NCBI GenBank assembly: GCA_036001465.1
Contig: DASYUH010000013.1
Span: 156,554-219,906, forward strand
Source of the DNA: Candidatus Polarisedimenticolia bacterium
GTDB lineage: Bacteria > Acidobacteriota > Polarisedimenticolia > Gp22-AA2
Direction: 5' to 3'
Length of the DNA: 63,353 bases
The translations under genes were made by a program, and so were the position numbers. Below, one piece after another: positions 21,463 through 30,538 of this stretch. How positions within the stretch are numbered: position 1 is the first letter of the stretch; each line of letters begins with the position of its first letter. The notes under the pieces were generated by a model. That model had not been told where the DNA came from. It saw only the letters and a list, made by a program, of their open reading frames with translations, and made no database searches.

Positions 21463-22691
21463 CGGGGCGGCACCGGCGACCGTGCGCCGCCCTCCGCGGG
21501 TGAAACGGCCCGCCCCGCGAACATCCTCCCGGAAAGGATCGCCCGGCCGCCGAAGCGCCCGCGGATCCGATCCATCGCCTCCGCCAGCGGGCCGGCGGCG
21601 CCGCCGTCCCGGGCCCTTGCGTCGAACGCCGCCGGGCGGAACAGCTCCAGCTGCCTGGGGGCGCGGGCGATCTCCAGGCAGCGCAGCTCGATCCAGCGCA
21701 CCCGCACCCGCCGCGCCCGGGCCCGCTCGCAGATCCCCCGCGCCTGCGCGAACAGCGGAAGGTCCGCGGCGACCGGCAGGGGCAGCCGCTCCTCGCGGCG
21801 CGCCAGGACGTCGTCGCTGTGGCGCAGCGTGACCCGCAGCCGGCCGGCCCGCGCCTGAAGCCGCCGCAGCCGCGCCCCCGCCCGCTCGCACAGGCCGAAG
21901 AGCGCCCGCAGCAGCACCGCCTCGTGGTTCGAGTCCTCGGCGAGCGTCTCCTCCTCCACCACCGCCACCGCCTCCTCGGGCGGGCGCACCGGCGAGGCGT
22001 CGATCCCGAGCGCCTGGCCGCGCAGCCGCCCGCCTTGCCGCCCGAACGCGACCAGAAGCTGCGCCGGCGAGAAGCGCAGCAGATCGGCCACCCGTGCGAC
22101 GTTGAGGTCGGAAAGCCGCTCGCGCGTCTCGCCGTGCGCCGCCGGCAGGAGCCCGACCGGCAAGGGGGCCAGGAACGGCGCCTCCGATCCCGGGAAGACG
22201 TCGCACAGCCCGTCCGGCCGGATCACCCGCGCGGCCACGCGGCTCACCAGCTTGCTCGTCGCCAGCCCGACCGTCGGCTTGAGCCGCAGCCGCGCTTCGA
22301 TCTCGCGGCGGATGCGCACCGCCGCGTCCTGCGCCGCGCCGAACAGGCGCCCCGTGCCGGTGAGATCCAGAAACGTCTGCCCCAACGCAGCCGGCTCGAT
22401 CAGGGGGGAGAACCCGCCGAGCAGCGAGAGGAGCGCCCCCGTGGCCCGCCGGTAGAGCGCCTCGTTCGGATGCAGGACCGCCACCCCCGGGCAGCGCCGC
22501 AGCGCCACGGGCAAGGGCATCCCGGTCCGCACCCCTTCCCGCGCCGCCTCCTGCGACACCACCCAGACCGGCGCTCGCGCCGACCCGGGCGGCGCCACCA
22601 GCACCGGCCGCCCGCGCAGATGGGGCTCGATCACCCTCTCGACGGCGATCGGGAAGGCGGCGATGTCGACGTGAAGGACGCTGCGGAGCAT
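21459..22691 (-). CDS. imuB: ImuB-like Y-family polymerase homologue, probably catalytically inactive
   Basis: A 410-residue protein with the Y-family layout of palm, fingers, thumb and little finger. The first metal ligand remains (HVD at residues 7-9), but the acidic pair of the SxDEAYLD motif is replaced: the protein reads ALGQTFLDLTG, with Gly104 and Gln105. This is the hallmark of ImuB, which acts as a scaffold linking DnaE2 to the sliding clamp. A QLELF sequence at residues 347-351 fits the beta-clamp-binding consensus. The gene lies 26 nt downstream of lexA and overlaps dnaE2 by ATGA, so lexA-imuB-dnaE2 is one operon. No imuA gene is present. Confidence 0.88.
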   Translation of the reverse strand: MLRSVLHVDIAAFPIAVERVIEPHLRGRPVLVAPPGSARAPVWVVSQEAAREGVRTGMPLPVALRRCPGVAVLHPNEALYRRATGALLSLLGGFSPLIEPAALGQTFLDLTGTGRLFGAAQDAAVRIRREIEARLRLKPTVGLATSKLVSRVAARVIRPDGLCDVFPGSEAPFLAPLPVGLLPAAHGETRERLSDLNVARVADLLRFSPAQLLVAFGRQGGRLRGQALGIDASPVRPPEEAVAVVEEETLAEDSNHEAVLLRALFGLCERAGARLRRLQARAGRLRVTLRHSDDVLARREERLPLPVAADLPLFAQARGICERARARRVRVRWIELRCLEIARAPRQLELFRPAAFDARARDGGAAGPLAEAMDRIRGRFGGRAILSGRMFAGRAVSPAEGGARSPVPPR

Positions 22692-22717
22692 GGAGTGGAT
22701 GCCATGAGACGGCGACG

Positions 22718-23347
22718 TTACCGGTCGAACTTCCGGATCAGCCCCACCACGATCCCCTGCAGCTGGAGATCATCTTCGCTCACCACCAGCGACGACATGC
22801 GCGGGTTGGCGGGGCGCAGCTCGATGCGGGCGCCGCGGCGGTAGTACTGCTTGATGGTCGCCTCGTCGCCGATCAGGGCGACCACGGTCTGGCCGTTCTT
22901 GGCATCGCGCTGGCTCTTGACGATGACGATGTCGCCGTCGCGGATCCCCTCGTCCACCATGCTGTCGCCGACCACGCGCAGGGCGAAGTTGTCCTCGCCG
23001 CGCAGGAGCATCTCGGGGACCTCGACGGTGTCGGGGTTCTGGATCGCCTCGATCGGGCGGCCGGCGGCCACCCGCCCGAGAAGGGTCAGGATGGTCGTGG
23101 CCGGGCCGGGCTCGACCAGCATGAGGGCCCGCTTCTGGTTCCCCCAGGGAGTCTTCAAGAAACCCTTCGTGACCAGGCTCTTGAGGTGCTTCTGGACGGA
23201 GTTGTAGGAGCCGAAGCCGAAGTTCCGGCGGATCTCCTCGTAGGACGGGGAGACGCCGTGCGCCTGGATGTATCCCTTGATGAACTCGAAGACGATCTGC
23301 TGCCGCTTCGTGAGGGTGCCTGTCTGCACTGCCTGCGCGCGCGCCAT
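22718..23347 (-). CDS. lexA: LexA-type SOS repressor/autopeptidase
   Basis: A 209-residue repressor. The winged-helix DNA-binding domain (about 12-75) reads LTKRQQIVFEFIKGYIQ, SPSYEEIRRNFGF and NSVQKHLKSLVTKGFL. The peptidase S24 domain has the scissile Ala95-Gly96 (GRVAAGRP), nucleophile Ser129 (VVGDSMVDEGI) and Lys166 (GDEATIKQYY), all in place for RecA-stimulated self-cleavage. GGGAG 8 nt upstream supports this ATG; another ATG lies 11 codons earlier. The recognition helix differs from E. coli LexA, so the operator is expected to differ. It heads the mutagenesis operon. Confidence 0.95.
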   Translation of the reverse strand: MARAQAVQTGTLTKRQQIVFEFIKGYIQAHGVSPSYEEIRRNFGFGSYNSVQKHLKSLVTKGFLKTPWGNQKRALMLVEPGPATTILTLLGRVAAGRPIEAIQNPDTVEVPEMLLRGEDNFALRVVGDSMVDEGIRDGDIVIVKSQRDAKNGQTVVALIGDEATIKQYYRRGARIELRPANPRMSSLVVSEDDLQLQGIVVGLIRKFDR

Positions 23348-23360
23348 CTTCGGACTCCCG

Positions 23361-23378
23361 GCGGGCGTGGACGCCCGC
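23361..23378. repeat. perfect inverted repeat in the lexA leader
   Basis: GCGGGCGT-GG-ACGCCCGC, eight paired bases each side. In the mRNA this is a very stable hairpin about 14 nt upstream of the lexA start codon, just before its ribosome-binding site. Confidence 0.6.
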
Positions 23379-23467
23379 AATCAAGATGAAGGTCGCGGCC
23401 GGGGTCCCTGCCTGGGCGCGCTCCCCCCGGAGACGGTCCCGAAAGAGCGGTCCCCCGGCCGACAAGC

Positions 23468-23496
23468 AGATTAGGTGTAAATCAGGTGAATGTCAA
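23468..23496 (-). promoter_or_regulatory. promoter of lexA-imuB-dnaE2
   Basis: Minus-strand perfect -35 TTGACA (23491-23496), 17-nt spacer, TAATCT (23468-23473). It overlaps the end of the upstream glycosyltransferase gene and gives a leader of about 114 nt. Confidence 0.65.
23470..23488 (-). promoter_or_regulatory. candidate LexA operator: CACCTRAT direct repeat
   Basis: Between the -35 and -10 hexamers the minus strand reads CACCTGAT, TTA, CACCTAAT: two near-identical octamers 11 bp apart, one helical turn. This direct-repeat geometry resembles the GTTC-N7-GTTC LexA sites of Alphaproteobacteria, with different bases. The position would occlude RNA polymerase, as expected for an autoregulated repressor. 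Confidence 0.5.
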
Positions 23497-25517
23497 GAGG
23501 GTGGGGGGGCGAAGGCCGGCGGCCCGGGGGGCGGCGCCCCCGGCGCGAAGGCGTCGGGCGGCGGCACCGCCTGGCCGTTCTCGTCCTTCCAGAGCGTGAA
23601 CGTGTAGAACAGGATCTTGTCGGGATCGAGGCGGGCGTCGGCGATCTGGGTGGCGTCCCCGAGCGGGTAGCGCATGATCAGGTAGCGCATCGCCTCGGCG
23701 AACGGGCGGGCGAACTCGATGACGAAGGTCGCGCTCCTCGGCGACTTGATGACGCCGTCGAAGTCGACGGTGGAGGGATCGCTGATCAGATAGACGCCGG
23801 GGCGGTCGCCGATCAGGTATCGCAGGGTGTCGACGCGCAGGGTGTGCAGCACGTACACCAGCCGGTCGGGCGGCAGGGCGCGGACGAACATCCCCATGAT
23901 CGTCTGCGTGGCGCCGAAGTTCTGCATCGCCTGCTCCGACTTCCCGGCGCGCAGGAAATAGTTCGAGAACCCCTGCGCGCCGCTCCAGGCGACCAGGGGC
24001 ACGATCAAGAGGCCGGCGGCCCAGGCGGTGAGCGGCGGCCGGATGGCGGCCAGATCGAAGACCATCCGGGAGACGAAGAGCGCCGCGACCAGGCACAGCC
24101 AGGGGTCGTTCACGAGCAGGCGCGTCAGGCTGGGGCCGGCGACGCCGACGGTCGCGACGAGCGCCAGGACGCAGAGGACGAGAAGCCCGCACGCGGCGTC
24201 CCGGCGGCGCAGGGCGCGCCAGGCGGCGTAGACCAGGCCGAGCGCCGACAGCGCCGCCACGACCGTGGTCTCCGGCGCCAGGCCAATCAGGCCGTAGGTC
24301 GTGCTCATGCCGTCGCTGATGAAGGCGGCGCTCTGGATGACGGCGTAGCGCCCCGGGACGAAATGGGCCAGCCCGAGCGAGCAGAGGACATTGAGCGGGA
24401 AATTCGCCTGGGGCGTGACCAGGGTAGCGTAGGCGCCGCGCGTCAGGAACCCCAGAACGCCGACCGGCGACGAGAGCATCTGCACGACGAGGAGGCCGGC
24501 CGCGATGCCGATCGCGGCATACGCCGCCCGCCGCGCCCTCGGATCGCCGGAGCCTCCCGGGGCCCAGCCGAGCGGGCGTCGCAGGAGGGCGAAGGCCACC
24601 ATGGCCATCGGGATGGCGCGAAACGACGTGTAGCTCCAGAAGCCGAGCCCCAGGGCGAGGCCCCACGCCACGTGGTCGCGCATCCGGCCCGACTCGAAGG
24701 CCTTCAGGAAGAAGCCGACCGTGGCGATGGCGAACAGGGGCGCCAGGACGGCCCGCTCCCCCACCCGGCTGTAGAGGATGTGCCAGGGAGAGAACGCGAG
24801 AAACGCCGTCGCCAGGAGGGCGACGAACCAGCCGAACCGGTCGCGGGCGAACAGGTAGAGCGCCAGAAGCGTCAGCGCTCCGGCGGCGATGGCGACCGCC
24901 CGCAGCGGGATCACCAGATCCATCAGCGGGTCCTGGATCAGCCGCGGCGACAGCCCGAACACCGCCGGCATCGCCCTCAGGAGGTTGAGCTCGATTCCCG
25001 CGATCCGGAACGAGAACGCGCCGAGGTAGTGGAACATCGTCTCCCGGCTGAGCCCGCGCGTCGTCAGGCTCCGGGCTCCGAGGACGGCGTCCATGCCGCT
25101 TCGGGCGGAGACGTCCTTCACTTCCAGGGCGTTGATCGCCTCGTCGTTGTTCAGTCCCCAGGGGACGAGATCGATGCGGTAGAGGCGCACGTAGAGGCCG
25201 GCGAGAAGGATCAGGGCGACCAGGATCCACTCGACGTTCGCCGGCAGGCGGCGGAGAGCGGGGCCCCCCATTTCCGAGGATGGATCGGCCGGAGGGCCCG
25301 CGTCGTGACGCCTCCGCGCCAGGGCGACGATCAGGAGCAGGATCGCCAGGCCGAGCAGCGCCGCTCCGGGGGCGAGGCTCCGGTAGAGACCGCGGTTGAG
25401 GGAGATGACGTACTGGCCGCCCAGGGCGAGAGCGGCGGCGAGCGGCGCTGCGGCCACTTGCAGCGCCGCGTCGAGTCGCGACGTGAACGACCCGACTCCT
25501 GCCTGCGGTGCAGCCAT
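23493..25517 (-). CDS. GT-C family membrane glycosyltransferase (PMT/ArnT-like)
   Basis: A 674-residue polytopic protein with about eleven to thirteen hydrophobic helices. The first extracytoplasmic loop has GLNNDEAINA, with the Asp-Glu pair (residues 125-126) in the usual catalytic position of GT-C enzymes that use polyprenyl-phosphate sugars (families GT39/GT83 and relatives). AFLAFSPWHILYSR is another common landmark. A soluble periplasmic domain ends the protein, finishing in a Pro/Gly/Ala-rich tail. It probably adds a sugar to lipid A, polysaccharide or protein outside the membrane. The gene follows the sulfatase-fold gene by 14 nt and overlaps the lexA promoter at its 3' end. Confidence 0.82.
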   Translation of the reverse strand: MAAPQAGVGSFTSRLDAALQVAAAPLAAALALGGQYVISLNRGLYRSLAPGAALLGLAILLLIVALARRRHDAGPPADPSSEMGGPALRRLPANVEWILVALILLAGLYVRLYRIDLVPWGLNNDEAINALEVKDVSARSGMDAVLGARSLTTRGLSRETMFHYLGAFSFRIAGIELNLLRAMPAVFGLSPRLIQDPLMDLVIPLRAVAIAAGALTLLALYLFARDRFGWFVALLATAFLAFSPWHILYSRVGERAVLAPLFAIATVGFFLKAFESGRMRDHVAWGLALGLGFWSYTSFRAIPMAMVAFALLRRPLGWAPGGSGDPRARRAAYAAIGIAAGLLVVQMLSSPVGVLGFLTRGAYATLVTPQANFPLNVLCSLGLAHFVPGRYAVIQSAAFISDGMSTTYGLIGLAPETTVVAALSALGLVYAAWRALRRRDAACGLLVLCVLALVATVGVAGPSLTRLLVNDPWLCLVAALFVSRMVFDLAAIRPPLTAWAAGLLIVPLVAWSGAQGFSNYFLRAGKSEQAMQNFGATQTIMGMFVRALPPDRLVYVLHTLRVDTLRYLIGDRPGVYLISDPSTVDFDGVIKSPRSATFVIEFARPFAEAMRYLIMRYPLGDATQIADARLDPDKILFYTFTLWKDENGQAVPPPDAFAPGAPPPGPPAFAPPPS

Positions 25518-25531
25518 TCTCCGCTCCTCCT

Positions 25532-27349
25532 TCAGTTGATGTAGCCGAGGGATCTTAGTCGCTCCCGGATTTCATCGTCCAGGACAATCGCCTGGTCGGG
25601 GGCGGCCGGCGGGAGGCGCCAGAGAAAAAAGCCGAGGTCGCGGCCGTCGGCCCGCGCCGGCTTCCGGAACGCCGCCTCCTGCGTCGGCTTCCCCTCCAGC
25701 TCGAACGGCATGACTTTCGGGTTCATCGCGTTCCCTCCCAGGAAGATGCGATCGAGGGCCGGCCGCCCGTCGATCAACAGATAGAACTCGACCGGCGAAT
25801 CGTCCGGGGCGACGGTGAACGCCAGGCCGCTGGCTCCGGACTGCCCGGCGTCCGAGAAGTTCAGCGTGTGGTCCGACTCGAGGACGTACTTGCCGCGATC
25901 GCGGAACAGCGGCACGATGGTCCGGAAGACGCCGCGCGTCTTGAGCTGCCCCTGGAAGTTGCGCCTGCGGCCGTCGCTGCTCCAGCGCACGTTCCATCCG
26001 CCGGACAGGAAATCGACCTGCGAGAAGAGCGCCTGCGCCAGGGCGCGCCTCTCCTCCGGCCGCGCCGTAGCGAGGTCGCGGCGTTCGAGCGGATCCGCCG
26101 CGAGGTCGTAGAGCTCGGCGCGGTTCTCGTCCATCGACTGGATGAGCTTCAGCGTCTCGCGGCGCACCGCCTTCAGGTGGGCGTTGAGGCGGATGGTCTC
26201 CGAGACCAGCGGGCGATCGGGCGCCGGCCCGGAGCCTCCCGGCCCATCTGGCCGGGCGGGCAAAGGGGGGACCAGGCTCGCGCCCTGCAGCCCCGCGGGG
26301 GCCGGCACGCCGGCGAGCTCCGCGATCGTGGGGAAGAGATCGATGCCGCCGACCGGCACCGACACCCGTCGCGCGCCGGCGGGCGGCGCGTCCTCCACCC
26401 GGGCGGAATCGGTCCCCCCTCCGGCCGGTGGCGCCGGGCGGCCGATGATCAGCGGCACGTGCACCGCCTCCTCGTAGAGCCTCCGGCCGTGCCCCATCGA
26501 GCCGTGGTCCTTGAATTCCTCCCCGTGATCCGCCGTCACGATCACCCAGGAGCGCGGCGCGCGGCCGGCGGCGGCGAGGCCGTCGAGCAGACGGCCGATC
26601 TGATCGTCCACGAAGCGGATCTCCCCGTCGTACCGGTCGATCAGGAAGGACCGGTAGTCCTCCGGGATCGTCACCAGCGGATCGAGGTACCTGGAGATCG
26701 AATCGTAGCCGGCGTCGTGGGGACCGGCGTAGGCGTTCGGGAAGAGGGCGCGATAGCGCTCGGGAGGATCGTACGGCCAGTGCGGATCGAAATAATGCAC
26801 GAGGAGCAGCACCGGCCTCCTGCCCTGCCGCTCGAGCCAGGCGAGCGCGGCATCGGTCACCCTGTCCGCGGTCGGCTCCATGCCGGCCTCGAGGCGATAG
26901 CCGGGACGCGACAGCCCGAAGTCGTCGAACACCTCGAAGCCCCGCCCGAAGCCGAAGGTCGACGACACGTACACGTGCGCGACGAACCCCCCGGTGGCGT
27001 AGCCGGCGCGCTTCAAGGTCTCGGCCAGGATCGGCACGTCCGACGCCAGCCTCATCCCGTCGTTCTCGACCCTGTGGCTGGAGGGGTAGCGCGACGTCAT
27101 GATCGACATGACCGACGGAAGGGTCCAGGGCGCGGCCGACCAGGCGGCGTCGAAGACCGTCGCCTGCCGCGCCAGGGCGTCCAGGCGGGGCGAGGTGGCG
27201 CGCGAATACCCGTAGACCCCCAGGTGGTCGGCGCGCAGCGTGTCGACGACGACGAGGACGATGTCCTCATGCGCGGGATCGAACGGCTTGCCGCAGGCGA
27301 CGAGGACGACAGGCAGGCACGCCACCGCCAGACGCGCCGCCCTCGTCAT
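25532..27349 (-). CDS. sulfatase-fold lipoprotein lacking the formylglycine cysteine
   Basis: A 605-residue alkaline-phosphatase-superfamily protein. The signal peptide ends in a lipobox (LVAC, Cys19). Metal-binding segments are clear: VVVDTLRADHLG near residue 36, and VTADHGEEFKDHG. At the place where sulfatases have C-x-P-S-R the protein reads WTLPSV (residues 75-80), so Thr76 replaces the Cys that becomes formylglycine and the Arg is missing. It could be a phosphotransferase or phosphodiesterase using Thr, or act on other esters. It ends LRSLGYIN, common in this subfamily. It starts 5 nt after pyrC and probably rides on the pyr transcript. Confidence 0.82.
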   Translation of the reverse strand: MTRAARLAVACLPVVLVACGKPFDPAHEDIVLVVVDTLRADHLGVYGYSRATSPRLDALARQATVFDAAWSAAPWTLPSVMSIMTSRYPSSHRVENDGMRLASDVPILAETLKRAGYATGGFVAHVYVSSTFGFGRGFEVFDDFGLSRPGYRLEAGMEPTADRVTDAALAWLERQGRRPVLLLVHYFDPHWPYDPPERYRALFPNAYAGPHDAGYDSISRYLDPLVTIPEDYRSFLIDRYDGEIRFVDDQIGRLLDGLAAAGRAPRSWVIVTADHGEEFKDHGSMGHGRRLYEEAVHVPLIIGRPAPPAGGGTDSARVEDAPPAGARRVSVPVGGIDLFPTIAELAGVPAPAGLQGASLVPPLPARPDGPGGSGPAPDRPLVSETIRLNAHLKAVRRETLKLIQSMDENRAELYDLAADPLERRDLATARPEERRALAQALFSQVDFLSGGWNVRWSSDGRRRNFQGQLKTRGVFRTIVPLFRDRGKYVLESDHTLNFSDAGQSGASGLAFTVAPDDSPVEFYLLIDGRPALDRIFLGGNAMNPKVMPFELEGKPTQEAAFRKPARADGRDLGFFLWRLPPAAPDQAIVLDDEIRERLRSLGYIN

Positions 27350-27354
27350 GCCCG

Positions 27355-28651
27355 TCAGCGGGTCGCGGCGGAGAGGTGCTCGTGGACGAGGCGTCCGCCG
27401 ACGATGGTGGCGACCGGCCAGCCGCGCAGCGTCCAGCCGTGGAAGGGCGTGTTGCGGGATTTCGAGAGGAGCCGGGTGACGTCCACCGTGCGCTCCGCGT
27501 CCGGGTCGATGATCGTCACGTCCGCATCGGCTCCGATCGCCAGCGTCCCCTTGCGGAGCCCGAGGATGCGCGCCGGGTTGAGGGACATGAGCTCGACGAA
27601 GCGCGCCGGTGCGACGACGCCCGGGCGCACGAAGCGGTCCATGACGAGCGCGACCGAGGTCTCGAGCCCGGCGATCCCGAAGGGGGCTTCGTCGAACTCC
27701 ACGAGCTTCTCGTCCTGGTGGTGCGGCGCGTGGTCGGAGGCGATGGCGTCGATCGTGCCGTCCCTGAGCCCTTCGATCAGCGCCTGACGGTCCTCCTCGC
27801 CGCGCAGCGGGGGGTTCATCTTGGTGTTCGCGTCGAAATCCGAGTCGGCCACCGCCTGGTCGGTCAGGACGAGGTGGTGCGGCGTCACCTCGCAGGTCAC
27901 CTGGAGGCCGTCGCGCCGGGCCTGCCGCACCTTGTCGAGGCTGCCCCGCGTGCTCAGGTGCGCGATGTGCAGCCGTCCTCCGGTGAGGCCGGCGACGGCG
28001 AGATCGGTGCCGACCGCGACCTCCTCGGCCGCCTTCGGAATCCCCTTCAGGCCCAGGACCGTCGAGTAGTACCCTTCGTTCATGACTCCCGAAGCGCTCA
28101 GCATCGAGTCTTCGCAGTGGTCGATGAGCGGAATGCCGAAGATCTTCGTGTACTCCATCGCCATGCGCAGCAGGTAGCTGTTCCCCACCGGGCGGCCGTC
28201 GTCCGACACGGCCACGGCCCCCGAGCGCACCATGTCGCCGATCTCCGCCAGCTCCTCGCCGCGCCCTCCCTTGCTGACGCAGCCGATGGGATAGACGTTC
28301 ACCACCCCCCGCCGACGCGCCTCCGCCACGATGTACTCGGTCACCGACAGGGAGTCGTTCCATGGGTCGGTGTTCGGCATGCAGGCGATCGACGTGAAGC
28401 CGCCGGCGGCCGCCGCCTTCGTCCCGGTCTCGATCGTCTCCTTGTGCTCTCCGCCCGGCTCTCTGAGGTGCACGTGCATGTCGACGAGGCCGGGGCAGAC
28501 CCAGCGGGAGCGGGCGTCCACGATCGTCGTTCCGGCCGGCACGCCGCCCTTGGCGTGGCCGGAAGGCCGCCGTTCCGCGACGCGGCCGTCGACCAGGAGC
28601 AGGTCCATGATCGCGTCGGTCTGCGTGGCCGGGTCGATCACCCGGCCGCCT

Positions 28652-28671
<20 letters not shown>
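27355..28671 (-). CDS. pyrC: dihydroorotase
   Basis: A 438-residue amidohydrolase (type I dihydroorotase) that cyclises carbamoyl-aspartate to dihydroorotate. Zinc-site motifs are intact: [36 protein letters not shown] and the catalytic Asp in IASDHAPHH. [10 protein letters not shown] is typical of the family. There is no ATG at the right place; the TTG giving (M)[10 protein letters not shown] has GGAGGG just upstream and lies within the last 20 nt of pyrB. A second TTG three codons later is the alternative. Confidence 0.93.
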
Positions 28672-30450
<1,779 letters not shown>

Positions 30451-30460
30451 TCACCTTTCC

Positions 30461-30473
30461 GGCCTCTCGGGAC
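30461..30473 (-). promoter_or_regulatory. PyrR-binding RNA motif
   Basis: The minus strand reads GTCCCGAGAGGCC, matching the conserved PyrR-binding loop RUCCNGNGAGGYU except for the last base. It lies about 45 nt before the attenuator terminator. By analogy with Bacillus, PyrR plus UMP would stabilise this anti-antiterminator and let the terminator form. Confidence 0.75.
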
Positions 30474-30508
30474 CGGATTAAAAGCGCCTCGTGTCGATCG
30501 GCCCTGAA

Positions 30509-30537
30509 AGAATAGCCGAGACCACGCGAGGAGTCAA
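30509..30537 (-). promoter_or_regulatory. promoter of pyrRBC
   Basis: Minus-strand TTGACT (30532-30537), 17-nt spacer, TATTCT (30509-30514). The leader of about 125 nt contains the PyrR site and the attenuator. Confidence 0.65.
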
Positions 30538-30538
30538 C

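Noticed and set aside
23361-23378. Palindrome GCGGGCGTGGACGCCCGC as the LexA operator
   Set aside because: It lies about 90 nt downstream of the promoter within the leader; the repeat between -35 and -10 is better placed.
22692-23493. A separate imuA gene hidden in another frame near lexA
   Set aside because: The only other long frames there are shadows of lexA and lack a RecA-like or ImuA-like P-loop motif.
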